From positions 76,174,192 through 76,238,191 of the forward strand of contig CP154956.1 in the NCBI GenBank assembly GCA_039621445.1: DNA of 64,000 nucleotides. The letters are read 5' to 3'. This DNA comes from Euglena gracilis. Its lineage: Eukaryota > Euglenida > Euglenophyceae > Euglenales. The notes beneath the pieces were generated by a model. The model was not told the origin of the DNA. It did not search any database and saw only the letters and a list, made by a program, of their open reading frames with translations. This document shows positions 1 to 11,371 of the stretch, piece by piece. Each line of letters starts with the position of its first letter. Position 1 is the stretch's first letter. Position numbers and translations under genes: made by a program.

Positions 1-2
1 CG

Positions 3-353
3 GTACACAGTGGCATGGTTAAACCATAAGGCAAAGAGATAATCTCAGAGCTAGCGAAAGCTTAGTGAAAGTAACTGGTTGTTAATTCAAGGTTACAGGG
101 TTTGGTGCTTTGCAATTCTGTTCTAGAATTCTGAGGGCGAAGTCCCGTTTGAATAGAAGGTTTATTTCTTTCTTTTACAAAGCTCGAAAGAGCAAAAGTC
201 ACTTTCATATAAGCGACTGCGGTCCCAGCAATTCTCTTTGCCTCTGTGCTTTGCAATCAAAGGGGATAATGGAAACAAATTTTATTGTTACTCCACCCAC
301 GGGCTTTTCGGGAGGAAACCACAAGTGGAAAAGCCAGGGTTGGACGTACACTA
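3..353 (+). repeat. left terminal inverted repeat
   Basis: Inverted partner of 2083-2433. Short ORFs on opposite strands at the two ends encode nearly the same 64-residue peptide; that is a consequence of the repeat, not evidence of a gene. Confidence 0.85.
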
Positions 354-1404
354 ACACTACTTTGGGCCCCATTGCCCTGGTTCATGTTGTGCGCGGTCCG
401 GGTCCCAAGGGGGCCCAAAGTGACCACGAAGGGCCGTGGCGGCTCCAAGGCCTCCAATGGCCTTTTGAGGCCCCCCTGGCCCCCAAGGGGGCCCCACAGC
501 CCACTTTGACCAAGCCAAGGGAAGGTAAAGGACGGGGAAGGTTGAGGGGGCCAACAGGCAACCCCCAAGGGGATGCGCAAGCCCCTCAGGGCTTTGCGCA
601 AGCATGCACACCCCCTTAGTGGGCTTGGGGATTGCGCAATTCATTAAGAATGGCACAGAGTATACCAAGTAGTCTCCCAGCTGTAGCCCCCCCCAATTGT
701 ACATTTTCTGTGCACAGGTCTCTGTTCTTTGTTTGGCATTCACTTGTGTTTTTGCATTCTGTATCAACAAACAATCAAACAAGTTCAAGCAAACAAGTCC
801 AACTCATTGACCAATTATTGAAGATCAATTGATTGGACCTCAAAAGTTTTTTACATTCCCATTTTTCCACATCTTCATATTCACCAACACCAACACCCAC
901 CCCACCTTTCCACCAAGGTGAAAACCTCCATCAGATGGCCCGATGGGCTCAAATTTAAACGATCCTACGCAGGTTGCGCCACCAGGGGTCCCTTCCCAGG
1001 CACCTCAGGAGGGGTAACCACTACAATGTGGCCGCCACGGCCCTGCAATTTTTGGCTGCCATAGCCTTGCAGATGATTCTGGCCTTGCTGGTCTTGAGAA
1101 TGAAACTGGCCTCCGCGACCTTTGATATAATGGCACTTGTCTGTTAGTCGATACACGGCCAAATAGGTCGATCCACACCTATTTTTGGCCTACTCTGGGT
1201 CACTGATGTACTTTGGGTCATTGATGGACAGGGAAAGCACAAAATAGAGTCAGAAGATACGGCTGGTGTCCGCACACGGTTTAGGGAGTTAGGGTAAGGG
1301 CCAGGGCTCTGGGTTTGGGTTTGGGTTCAGGGTTGAGTTAGGCTTTAGGTAACCCGTTGAGTTAGGCTTTAGGTAACCCTGACCATAACCGTAACCCTAA
1401 CCCT

Positions 1405-1800
1405 AACCGGGCACCGCCGAAGCGGCTTGGTTCCGAAGACCCTTGAAGGGGGGGGGCACCGCGGAAGCGGCTTGGGTCCGAAGACCCTTGAAGGGGGGGG
1501 GGGGTGGGGGGCACCGCCAAAGCAGCTTGGGTCCGAAGACCCTTGGAGGGGGGGGCACCGCCGAAGCGGCTTGTTGAAGGAGGGACCACCACTAGAGCAG
1601 TTTGGGTTCGAAAACCCAGTTGTGGGGGGGGTACCGCCGAAGCGGCTTGGGCGTCCTCCCCTTGTACGGAAAAATGTTCCACCGCAGAAGCGGCTTGAGC
1701 ATTCGTCTCTTGTGAATTAAAATTTCTGTCGCTAAAGCGCCGTGAGCATTCGCCCGTTGTAAGGAAAGATTTTCTGTCGCCGTAGCGACTTCGTCTGCAT
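1405..1800 (+). repeat. degenerate ~45-bp minisatellite
   Basis: About eight units of the theme CACCGC-GAAGCGG-CTTG, most followed by a variant of GTCCGAAGACCCTTG and a run of G. Units decay towards the right, where only the CGC-AAGCG core remains. Repetition keeps a 262-codon minus-strand frame (1362-2150) open, but I do not regard that as a gene. Confidence 0.75.
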
Positions 1801-2082
1801 TCTGCAGTCCACGATGCGAACCTATTTAACAAGCCGTAGTTAATACGCTCGTTTCCATTGTTAGCATTTGCGCCTTGCGTTTTTGATGAAAACTTTTGTG
1901 AAAATCGTAAAAGTTGTAAACATTTGTGTGAAAGGACCCAAAAAGGTAAGCAAAGGTGGAGGCTCAGGGTCTTTGTGATGCAGCGGTAGCCACATGTGCC
2001 ACTGAGACACCTCGCTCGTGCGTACGCCCCTCTTTCTTGGTGTATCTTTGGTCTTTCGACCGTAAAACCCATTCTGCTACCA

Positions 2083-2433
2083 AGTCTACGTCCCACCCCG
2101 GCTTTTCCTCTTATGGCTTCCTCCCGAAAAGCCCGTGGGAGGAGTAACAATAAAATTTGTTTCCATTATCCCCTTTGATTGCAAAGCACAAAGGCAAAGA
2201 GAATTGTTGGGACCGCAGTCACTTATATGAAAGTGACTTTTGCTCTTTCGAGCTTTGTAAAAGAAAGAAATAAAACTTGCATTCCAATGGGACTTCGCCC
2301 TCAGAATTATAGAACAGAATTGCAAAGCACCAAACCCTGTAACCTTGAATTAACAACCAGTTACTTTCACTAAGCTTTCGCTAGCTCTGAGATTCTCTCT
2401 TTGCCTTATGGTTTAACCATGCCACTGTGTACA
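2083..2433 (-). repeat. right terminal inverted repeat
   Basis: Reverse complement of 3-353 with point differences. The inner limit is set where alignment fades, near the GACGTA-C-AC block at 343-352 on the left and its diverged partner on the right. Confidence 0.85.
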
Positions 2434-2646
2434 GCCCGGCAGTAGCCAGATTGTAGGCCGTAGCCCATTGCATCTGGTACACAGTGCCATGGAAGAGTGG
2501 CTGCCTGGTACACAGTGTTCCAACACTGGCCACCCAGAAGCTAAGGTGCACAGCTCATTTAAATCAGTTGCCACAGCCACAGGAGGCTGCCCCAGAGAGG
2601 GCAGCGGAGAAAAAGGAGGTCAATGTCCCGGATCAATTGTTTACGC

Positions 2647-2997
2647 CGGGCTTTTATTTTTTTTTTCCGCCTGAACACCCGTGGGGGGAGTATTATTTGG
2701 ATGGGGTATTATTTCCCCAAATTTTTTGAAATTTTTCGAAGTCCCATGAAACCGAAAAAGCACCCAAAACCCTCCTTTGGGGTCAATTTTGTTGCACTTC
2801 CTTGTGAAATGTACCATTTTTTGGAGGTCAGACGAGCCAGAAAAATAGATTCTTTTTCGTAATTTGTTGTCAGCAGTGGTGATTTTTACCAACATTTTCA
2901 GGTCAAAAATTCGGCCCTTCGGTCCGAAACAGGGGGGGGGGATTATTTCGGCGGCCAAGTCGGACCCCAAGGGCGGGGGGTATTTTTTGGGGGGATA
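2647..2997 (+). repeat. G-tract-bounded repeat, TATTATTTGG family, copy 1
   Basis: About 350 bp, alignable along its length to 47665-48052 in the same orientation. Shared landmarks are two TATTATTT boxes next to G runs, a TTTTTCGAA-TCCCATG block, a CGTAATTTGTTGTCAG block and TTTTCAGGTCAAAAAT, ending in GGCGGCC-AAGTCGGAC and a G-rich terminus. No coding capacity. Confidence 0.8.
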
Positions 2998-3097
2998 GTT
3001 TAGGGTCAACCTTTGTGCCTCCAACTTCTCCCTAATAACACTTGCAGGCTAGGGACCTTGGTCAAAGTCGCGCAATTCTCACTATTCAGAATAATTT

Positions 3098-3574
3098 TTG
3101 GACAAATCGTGCTTTCTGTGTAACCAAAGGGGTCACACATCTCGCCATTGTCCAAATCTTGCCGCACAAACGTGCATTCCAAGCCCAAGAGGATCAGCCT
3201 CATCATCTGCACAATCGCAAAAATCCCAAAAAAGGTTTGATACCAGTAAATATCCGCACTCGCGACCCAAATGTTCGCATTGCGGATCCTATAACCACCC
3301 TTCATCTAATTGTCGCCATGCGACATGTCCGCACTCAAGCCAATGTCACCGCGATATAAATCGCAGTTCAAAAGAACATTCCTCAGCCAAAAGGCAGAAG
3401 TCTGTTTTTGAAAAGTCCTCTATCGAGGAAAATGACCCGGCTTGGGGCAGAGAGGGGGATGAGACCCCTAATAAGAAGGAGCATCATCCCCGCTTGACAG
3501 ATCGTAAATTCAGAGACGTATGTGCGTCAAGAAAATCGAAAGCTGATATGGCCACCAGTTCGGATTTGGAGTAA
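3098..3574 (+). CDS. Gag-like protein with two CCHC zinc knuckles
   Basis: An open frame of about 158 codons ending at a TAA; the true start is uncertain because the first codon in this interval is TTG, so this may be the 3' part of a larger or damaged gene. Near the N-terminus is CFLCNQRGHTSRHC, a perfect Cx2Cx4Hx4C knuckle; about 45 residues on is CSHCGSYNHPSSNC, a second one, followed by a partial Cys/His group (CPHSSQCH). The rest is Ser/Lys/Arg-rich and low in complexity. Such paired knuckles are typical of retroelement Gag proteins, which bind nucleic acid, but also occur in host RNA-binding proteins. The retroelement remnants at 9.6-15.2 kb favour Gag. No polymerase follows it directly. 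Confidence 0.65.
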   Translation: MDKSCFLCNQRGHTSRHCPNLAAQTCIPSPRGSASSSAQSQKSQKRFDTSKYPHSRPKCSHCGSYNHPSSNCRHATCPHSSQCHRDINRSSKEHSSAKRQKSVFEKSSIEENDPAWGREGDETPNKKEHHPRLTDRKFRDVCASRKSKADMATSSDLE

Positions 3575-4369
3575 AGGCAGCTGAAAATCATGGACGCGGA
3601 CTACAGGGGTTACAAGAAAAGAGGTGACAGGAGTCGCGACCCTAGTCATGTCCTATCCAGAAACCCTTCTGGTCAGTGTTCAATGTTTTTTGGTTACCCC
3701 TGCTCAAACTTTTTCCGAAACTCTGACCCATAGATAGTGTTTGTGTTTAACGGTTGTTGATGCACTAGGGGATACCCCATGTGTGTCACTTGTGGTTGAA
3801 TGGGTTTACGCTCCAAGAATGCACACAGCTCCGCAAAATTCTTCCCCCCCAAAACTTCCACTACTCATCATTTTTACATATCGTTTTCGATGACAGCAAT
3901 ACAGTTTTCTACAACACCAACACCGTTTTCAACCCAGGGGTAAAGAGAAAGTGCCCCCCTTACCCACCGCACATCCACAAACGTTCCACGTGCGGATGGG
4001 GTAACAAGTAGCTTAACCCCCCATCGTGTCACTGGGTTCCAAGACGAAAGCCCTAAGGCCTGAAATTCGAATGGTGTCGAGTAGTCGCCCAGCTGCTTTC
4101 AGTTTTCGTTTTGCACCAGGTTTGCCGATTGCAGACAATCCTGTACACCCCCCGCAGCTCAAATTTGCATACAATTTTTCTTACACACTCCACCCCCCAA
4201 GACCAACATGCGCGACAAGGACAACTACTCAGCACCTCCACCACCCAAGGTGTGCACTCTAGGAGGAGTTTCAACCCAACCAACACCCAAACACAAAAGG
4301 AAATAACTGAAACCAAACTAACCACTACCACCCGCGCCTATGGCGCCCCCGCCACTCAAGCGCCCATGG
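3575..4369. other. no gene recognised
   Basis: Mixed composition. Nothing coding is supported. It contains one copy of the near-palindrome GGGGATACCCC (near 3771), a motif also found near 7874 and 8774. Confidence 0.6.
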
Positions 4370-4680
4370 CACACCACCCCCCAGGCCTTTGGCGCCTCCC
4401 TGTGCATAGGAGAGCACAGACGCTGCGCCTCTGGCGCCACCCACCCTCGCACATAGCGCAAATCTTGCGCATAATGCCCCCACCCCCGCGCTATATGGAG
4501 CCCCCAGCGCATATTGCGCTCCCAACGCGCATAGCGCTCATCGCGTGCATATTGTTTTGCACACCGCGCATAGCGCACACCTCCCCACCGCGCATATTGC
4601 GCAGCCCGCAAACAGCCCCCTCCACAAGATGCCCCCCCGCCCCCCCCCCCGTGCATAGCGCAAATCTCGCACAAATTGTG
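4370..4680 (+). repeat. GCGCATA-type minisatellite
   Basis: Irregular tandem array of short units around GCGCATA, GCGCATATTGCGC and AGCGCA with CCCCACC spacers. The repeat keeps frames open on both strands (for example 4111-4740 plus and 4318-4692 minus), which are artefacts of composition. Confidence 0.7.
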
Positions 4681-4689
4681 TATATTTTG

Positions 4690-7600
4690 CAACTAGGTAT
4701 CTGCCCAACCAAACCATATTCTTTTGGGAATAAGTCCTGAAGATGTTTGTGTACATATTTCACAATGACATTTTTGTTGTTGATTTGCAAACCATATGCT
4801 CAAAATGCAGATTTGGTTTTTACTTAAGCAACAAAAAGTAGCCATCCCCCCTTCTTTCACCGTGAACTTGTTGGTCAATTTGGCGAACACCAAAGGTGTT
4901 TTGATCATTCAAGCGCACAATTGTGCCCACTTCAAAGTTTTTTGCAACAACACAAGGTGTGTGATAAGTTTTTGGGATACAATTGCAAATACTGCATTTT
5001 TCCCATGAACTTGCACAGCTTTGTGAAGAACAGCTATTTTGTGAAAAAAATGACCTTTTTCTTATTGCGGAAGTGAATCCCGATACGGAAATAGGTTGAA
5101 TTCCTTGAGAAAATCTGCAACATAGTTGCTACCCTCCCAAAAAATTAGGAAAATTGATTCAAACATGCATTTTTGTGGACTTCAACTCTTAGCCTTAGGT
5201 CTATGTGACCAATACACCCTATGATGTGCAAGGCCTATGGGCCATTACCCATGTGGTCCATGGGTCCACAGGACCAATTTGCACAAATTGCAAGGACCAA
5301 AATGACCAAAGGTCCACAAATCCATATTATAAAGTGAAAAGTCCATAGGACATCAAAAAATGGCACAAAACGCCATATTACATGGCTGAAAGTGGCTGAA
5401 TTGGCCAAAACATGCCAAACAGCTTTTTTCGTGCACATTTGCATATTTTTAACTTTGGCAAAGCCGTTGTCCACTTCAAAACCTTCATTATTTTTGACAG
5501 CTCAACTGGTGAGATTCTGACTGAATGGAGTAATTTGTACTACATAGGAACCAACAGTTGTCTTTCTGAAAGAAATTATGGAAGCTTATAGCAAAACCTC
5601 ACTCACACAGCCAAAAGATCAAAGACGTATCTCAGCACCCGTAGCTGGCCGATAGGCCATGTTACCCCTCATTCGAAAGCTCGTTCGATGAGCCGTCCAA
5701 CGGTGCAAACAGATCGCTGTAACTCTGCACCTTACTCTTATTTGAGGAGATCGTGAAAATTTTGAATTAAGCCCAGCCAATCCAGCCAAAGCCAAGTTTT
5801 GAGCCAGATCTTGTACGATCGTGTACCAGACTGGAAAATCAGCCCGAAAGGCTGATATACAGTTCCCCACATCGTTTCTGATGGCTAATTACTATTGGTT
5901 ACCAGATGGGCCAATGGCCATTTTTTAGCACCTTTGACAGCATTCTACCCATTACCCCCTCTGTACGGGCTATTAGGCCTGGTACAGTTTAGAAGGCTAT
6001 AGCCCGCAATTTGGAGCCATTTCGACTCACTAGAATCATTTTTAGGAGAACTTATGTGCAAATTTTCATTTAAGTCATTTATTTTCTGCAATTTTTGGTG
6101 ATTTTTCCATATTCTGGCACTCATATCCCTAACGGGAGTGACCATGAGGCACTATGCCAGAGCGGAATGCAAAGGGATATGCTGATAATGGCAATTTTTC
6201 ATTTGCTAAACATGTCATAGACATGTTTTACTTGTATTTTGAAGCGTAGTTTTGCTTTTTGCGATCCTTTTGCACAATTTTTACAGCTTTTTGGGTGATG
6301 TGCTGTTATTAGACACCCAAATCCCAAAATCTATACAGCAGCAAACATGCAGTGTTATTGGACGCTCTCAACAAGCACTATGTGCACTTGGCAAGTTCGA
6401 AGTCTTAAATGACTCAAATGCAACAAAGTTGCACTTTTTTGTTACAGAAATGCAACTCTCGACGCAGAATCTGCATTTCCGACCTAAATCCTGATAGGAT
6501 TTCCCTAAAAATCTGAGAAAAGTCAGTATTTCTCAGTGGCAGAGTCACTAATGATGAGTTTTTGTCATATTTGCTTTTTTTTCCTGCTTACCACACCAAC
6601 GGCATTCTTGCCCCCCTCCCGCTTCATTCGGTGGCATCCCCTTACCGATATAATTCGGAGGACCTAATGGTCATCATCTGCAGCACCAATGGTGTCATTC
6701 TGCAAGGTTTATAAGACCCATAGCTCAGAAATGGTGAAATCCAGCTTTTTTGACCCACATTTGGGATTTCGTGTGCAGATCATCCGGTTATTTTCTGAAC
6801 GCGGATCAATCGCCACGTGTTCAACGAATATTTCAAAATCAGTTCAAAATTTCAGAGCGAATCATCAAATGGTGCGTGTCATAACACCCAATTCATTGAT
6901 GATTGGTCGTTTTGTGCAGTTTCTCCCTGAACTCAGTGTCGCAACATGCGACTTTGACCACGTGTGCGCAATATGCGTACACGTGCAACTTCAGTTTTTT
7001 TTTGTTGGCGCGAGGATACCTCATTACACTAGTGATGTGATGCAGTATACGCTGCATTTCCAAAAATGTAATTCTTGTGGGATGCCGCTAATGCGAAGAA
7101 TGTTTCAATTATTTTTTGTTTTGCAAGTTTTTCATTTTTCAGTGGTGATATCCACATTTTTATCGTTACGGCATCATTTGTGACGATACCACCCAACTCT
7201 GTTGGACAATAACAATGCTTGAAGCACATTGCATTTTCTCGGCCATTGATCAAGATGACTTAACTGTGCACATACCGTTATTTTTTCTCATAGAGAAGTT
7301 TGTGCACAGGAGAATCAACTCCCAAATATAATACGTTCCACTATCATGGTGCAATCTTTGAACCAATGGCTCTCTCAGAATGTGAATATCTTTCTTATTC
7401 TTTCAGAATTTTTCACGCGGAATACTTATAGCCGTACAAGATTTTTGTGTGCAGTGTCACCGTTCTAGGAGAGATCTTAGTCCTAATGGGACAGTCCAAA
7501 GCCACATAGTGGTAGCATACCGATATGGTACCAATGATCTTAAGCCAATCGGCTTGTTTCACCATCGGCGCTATGTGCTTTTGTTCTTTTTCCTAGCCGC

Positions 7601-9579
7601 TGTAGTACCAATTGGTGCAAAAATGAGGTTTATGAACGTAACGCGTGCAGAAAAACTGCATTAATTCTCTGTAACGGAGATTGCATGCGTTGTTGACCAA
7701 CAGGTCAATTATTCAATTGAAAGCTTCACCGCAAACGGTAAAACGCCAAAAGGCATAGTTGCAGTGCTTCTTTGCACGCTTATCACAGAACACGCCTGCC
7801 AGACCACCATCAAAGAAGTGGTGGACTTCCGTGTATTGTTTGAGGTAGGTATTTTTTTTCTTGTGCGCAATATGGGGATACCCCCAATTTTCCATACACA
7901 CACTTTGCTTTTGGACGTATCATGCCTCTGATTGTACTGAAAGGTACAGAGTGATGAATTTCACCGCACTGGAACACTGTTCCACCCTTTTATGTGCATT
8001 CACAGTTCATTTTCGGTTTTTCAAAGTGGTATAATCCACACCAACCACAGTTGTTCTGTGAACTGGCAGCAGCCTGCCACAATTCCGGCACACCTGTGTA
8101 CCAGGCAAGCCGTAAGGCCATGGTACTGTGTATGTAGTTATAAGCCTACGGCCAGATATAGATCTGAGCCCATACACAGAACTATGCTAGGAGGTATTCC
8201 TACAGAGGGCCAACAGCCTGAATTAGGAATACCTAATCCTAATTCTGGTTCTCCTCTCCACAGGTGGTATTTTCTATTTTATTACATTCTGGTCTTTGAT
8301 TCAAGACTTGAGTTTCAAGTTTGATTTTTCTGATTTGAAGTCCTGAAAGGACAGCCAAGAACTTGGCATTGATTTCCGTAGCCCATAGGGCTTCTCCACT
8401 TGTCTTGTGCTCTGCCTCTTAATTGGGGAAAAGGGCAATATAACTTTTATATTTATTTTGTATTTTTCTCGTTACTCCTACTTATATCTTTTTTCTGCGC
8501 ACCAAAGGGCGAAAGCGATAAGGTAGGACGTACACTACACCTCAGCATGATATTTTTGGCAATATGCCGAATTTTTTTGATTCGGGTATACACCCAGTAG
8601 TACTTTTGTACCATGCATTTTCCGCAAGGCAATGTTTCTGGCAGATAAAGCCTACCCCCATTATTTTTGGCTAATGCCAACCGTTCAGCCTACAGGCTGC
8701 ACACCCAAGGCACAAATGCCAAATCTACAGTTTTTAGTGCTACTGCCCGCTATTCTGAGATATACGCATATGGGGATACCCCATCGACAACACCGTGCTC
8801 GCGCTGCACTGTGAAGACTTCACAGCGGTATATACCGCCAGTAAGAAGACGCACAGCGTGCAGCGCGCACACCGTAATAATAGGGCCAACTTGTTACTTT
8901 TCGGCCTTAAGGCCCCCATGAGACTGCCAGACAGAAAAAATTCTGCCTAAGGTCTTTTGACCAGCCCCCCTACTCCTATCCTCTTCCCCCCTCCGGGCAA
9001 CTGCCGCGCTGTCGCCGGCAGTTGGTTTTGTTAGTAGGTTTCTTGCCAGGTCAGGCTTGACTGGCCAGGTGCCCCCTCCTTTCACACCCAACCGGGAATT
9101 CGTTTTAATACACCACACCAAATGCCATAGGCACACCCAAACCTGGGAGGATGGTATTTCTGGAAAGAAAACCTTCCAGCCGCACTTTCCGAGCGGGCTC
9201 TTCAACTTCCACCCCTTTACCGCAATAAGTAGTTAGCCGCATAAGCGGGTAAACTCTTTTTGCACGTTTTTGGGTTTTTTGGGTTCTCCTCTCTTCATTC
9301 CGTTTCTGGTTTTTGTCCTTGTGACGGAGAAGCAGACCCAAGACGTGCGGTCCTGGTGTACATTCCTCAGTCTCAGAGCTCTGCTTGAATCCTTGCTGGC
9401 CTGGTCCAGTAAGGAAATCGGGAAAAGCCGTGGGAGGGAGATGTGTACCAGGCAGCATGAACATGGCGCTGTGAATAGCAGTAGACTGCAGAATGTACAA
9501 TGTCGTGCTAGATAGTGCTATTCCATGTTCTGCAACACAAATTGCTGAATTAGGAATAGCCTATCCTATCTCGGATCTG
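4690..9579. other. AT-rich stretch without a recognised gene
   Basis: Mostly AT-rich, with frames no longer than 164 codons and no domain I recognise. Two segments, about 8090-8280 and 9435-9600, resemble each other: each has TGTACCAGGCA, then GCTGAATTAGGAATA, then a pyrimidine-rich run ending in CACAGG, as if two parts of one older repeat. Around 7700-7880 both strands carry protein-like frames of 45-60 codons that I could not assign. The stretch is probably decayed mobile DNA. Confidence 0.5.
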
Positions 9580-11100
9580 CCTTCTCTTTTCACAGGGTAA
9601 ATCCGCCAAAATTGTCCACCCACCCAAAGCCCAGGGCCAACCTGGACCTGAACCAGGCATAAAAAATTCTGCTGGATTACGAAAAAACTGGGTCAGTGAA
9701 ACGAGTTTGGGATTCAGAAACCCAGCATTTGATCCCTTGGTTTTAATTTCAAAACCAGAAGGGCGAACAACTAAATGGAGAATGATCAGCGACTGCAGAG
9801 AAGTAAATCAGCAGTTTCAATTAAAACCTTGCAAGTTGGATCATATCCAACGCGTTTTTCCAGTTTTTGAAAAAGGCCACTGGGCAGCAAAAATAGACCT
9901 AAAGGATGCCTGTTTTCATATTCCAGTAAGTCCAGGCCTAAGGCCACTTTTAAGGCATCAGGTAGGGGGGCAGACCTGGGAATTTTAAACAGGCTGCATT
10001 GGGCTAAATGTAATGCCCCAAAGTTTGATGTCAGTCATGAAAACTTTCGAAAAGCTGTGGAGAAAATGGGCATCCAGGTGTTTATTTACCTGGACGACAT
10101 TTTACTGGTGGCCCCCACCCAAACCATGTTACAAACTGACCTGAACACAGTCTTCAAAGATATACTGAATTCAGGGTTAAAAATCAATGTGAAAAATTCT
10201 ACCCTGAAGCCCACCCCAGTGGTAACCCATCTGGGTTTTCAACTAAACTTCCAGGAAGGAAAGTTACAGGTGCCCCCCCCCCCAGAAAGTGAGAACCATA
10301 AAAAAGGAGCTGGGAAAATTGTGAAAAAGGATTACATGTCAAAAAGGCAATTGGTTGCCATTTCTGGCCAAATAAGATTCAACCTAATGGCCCTGCCTTT
10401 TTTTAAGGGCTTTTACGGATGCCCTGGCAATTTTTTTGGTGGCAAAGTCCACAGCCCCCTGGGACTCAAAACACCCCATTTCCCAGAAAGATTGTCCCCC
10501 ATCAGGGGAATTATATATAATACCCCAGTGGCAGGCCCAGGAGGATGCCCCCAAAGGGGCAGTGGAGGACAAGGAGGCAACCCCCCCTCACGTTTCTTCT
10601 TCAATGACCATGGAAGGGGCAAGCCAAAACAAGGGGGATACCCAAAAGGGGCCCCTATGGTATGTCCAATGACAACACCAATAACAAAGTGGAGGATCAG
10701 AGAGCCTGTGAGAAGAGTATGCACACCCACCCAGAACCCCTTACAGAATGTTCAATCCCTAGGGGCACCAGGGGTGCAATGTCCAACACCCCCCACACAG
10801 CCCCCAGAAAATCACCTGATTGGGGAAATAAGTTACATGGAGGAAAAATGGGGAGATACCCCCTTGCACCAGAGACGTCAGAAAAGTCTAAAATGGTGGT
10901 CAAAACATGCCCCCCCCCCAACAACATTTCAGTTGATCAAAAATGGAATTCAATCCCCTGAGGTAGTATTATTGTTTTGTTTTGTGTTTCAACTGCCCAA
11001 AAGGGCAAATCAAAGATTTGAAGACTTGAACTCCGATAGGAGAACACAACTGGAACTTAAGTTCCAAAATCCCAACTGGTTTGCCTTGTGCTCTCCATAA
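9580..11100 (+). pseudogene. decayed reverse transcriptase of a retroelement (DIRS/Ty3-like)
   Basis: Frame 9707-9988 carries the finger and palm motifs of a reverse transcriptase: VLISKPEGRTTKWRMISDCR, then KIDLKDACFHIPV with the first catalytic Asp. After a stop and frame shifts (the CIGLNVMPQ segment sits in another frame around 9985-10055), the frame 10057-11100 carries YLDDILLVAP with the catalytic Asp pair, then a thumb-like region with THLGFQLNF. The part after about 10,400 reads poorly in any single frame. The C-terminal theme fits elements whose polymerase is followed by RNase H and a conserved post-RNase H block, the same block found on the minus strand at 13.6-14.1 kb. Disrupted, so not functional as it stands. 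The subclass is inferred from short motifs only. Confidence 0.85.
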
Positions 11101-11371
11101 GCCCAAAGGCAATAAGAACTAGCCGGAACCGGCCCGGCATCTGGGATGCCGGTTTGGGCAGGAATTTCACGCCCGAAACGGCGTCCCAGACCCATTCAGG
11201 CGTGAACCCGCAGACACGGTTTGAACAAAATCCCTTGCGACCAAGGCCGTTTAGGAAAAAATGCCTTCTTTATTAAAACCTTAAACAAAATTTTCAGGAA
11301 TTTTGGGTTCTGTGGGGTTCTGAAAGCGCCAGAAACCTTGCTGAAGCAACGTTTCAGTCAGATTGCCGGAC

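Larger units (their letters stand above)
1..2433. mobile_element. 2.4-kb element with long terminal inverted repeats (left edge at window start)
   Basis: The first ~353 bases and bases ~2083-2433 are inverted copies of each other with scattered substitutions; both outer ends read GTACACAGTGGCATGG. The ~1.7-kb interior has no recognisable transposase. It holds a decayed minisatellite, short stretches resembling TTAGGG/CCCTAA telomere repeat, and a Gly-rich minus-strand fragment near 965-1162 that resembles the Gag-like part of the retroelement at 14.4-15.2 kb. I read it as a non-autonomous DNA transposon. A target-site duplication cannot be checked because the left flank lies outside the window. 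Two further copies of the terminal motif TGGTACACAGTG lie just beyond the right end, near 2473 and 2509. Confidence 0.75.

Noticed and set aside
1960-2030. Possible tRNA-like segment
   Set aside because: No cloverleaf with an acceptor stem and TTCGA arm could be formed.
1362-2150. 262-codon minus-strand frame
   Set aside because: Kept open by the minisatellite and the inverted repeat; it is repetitive and has no domain.
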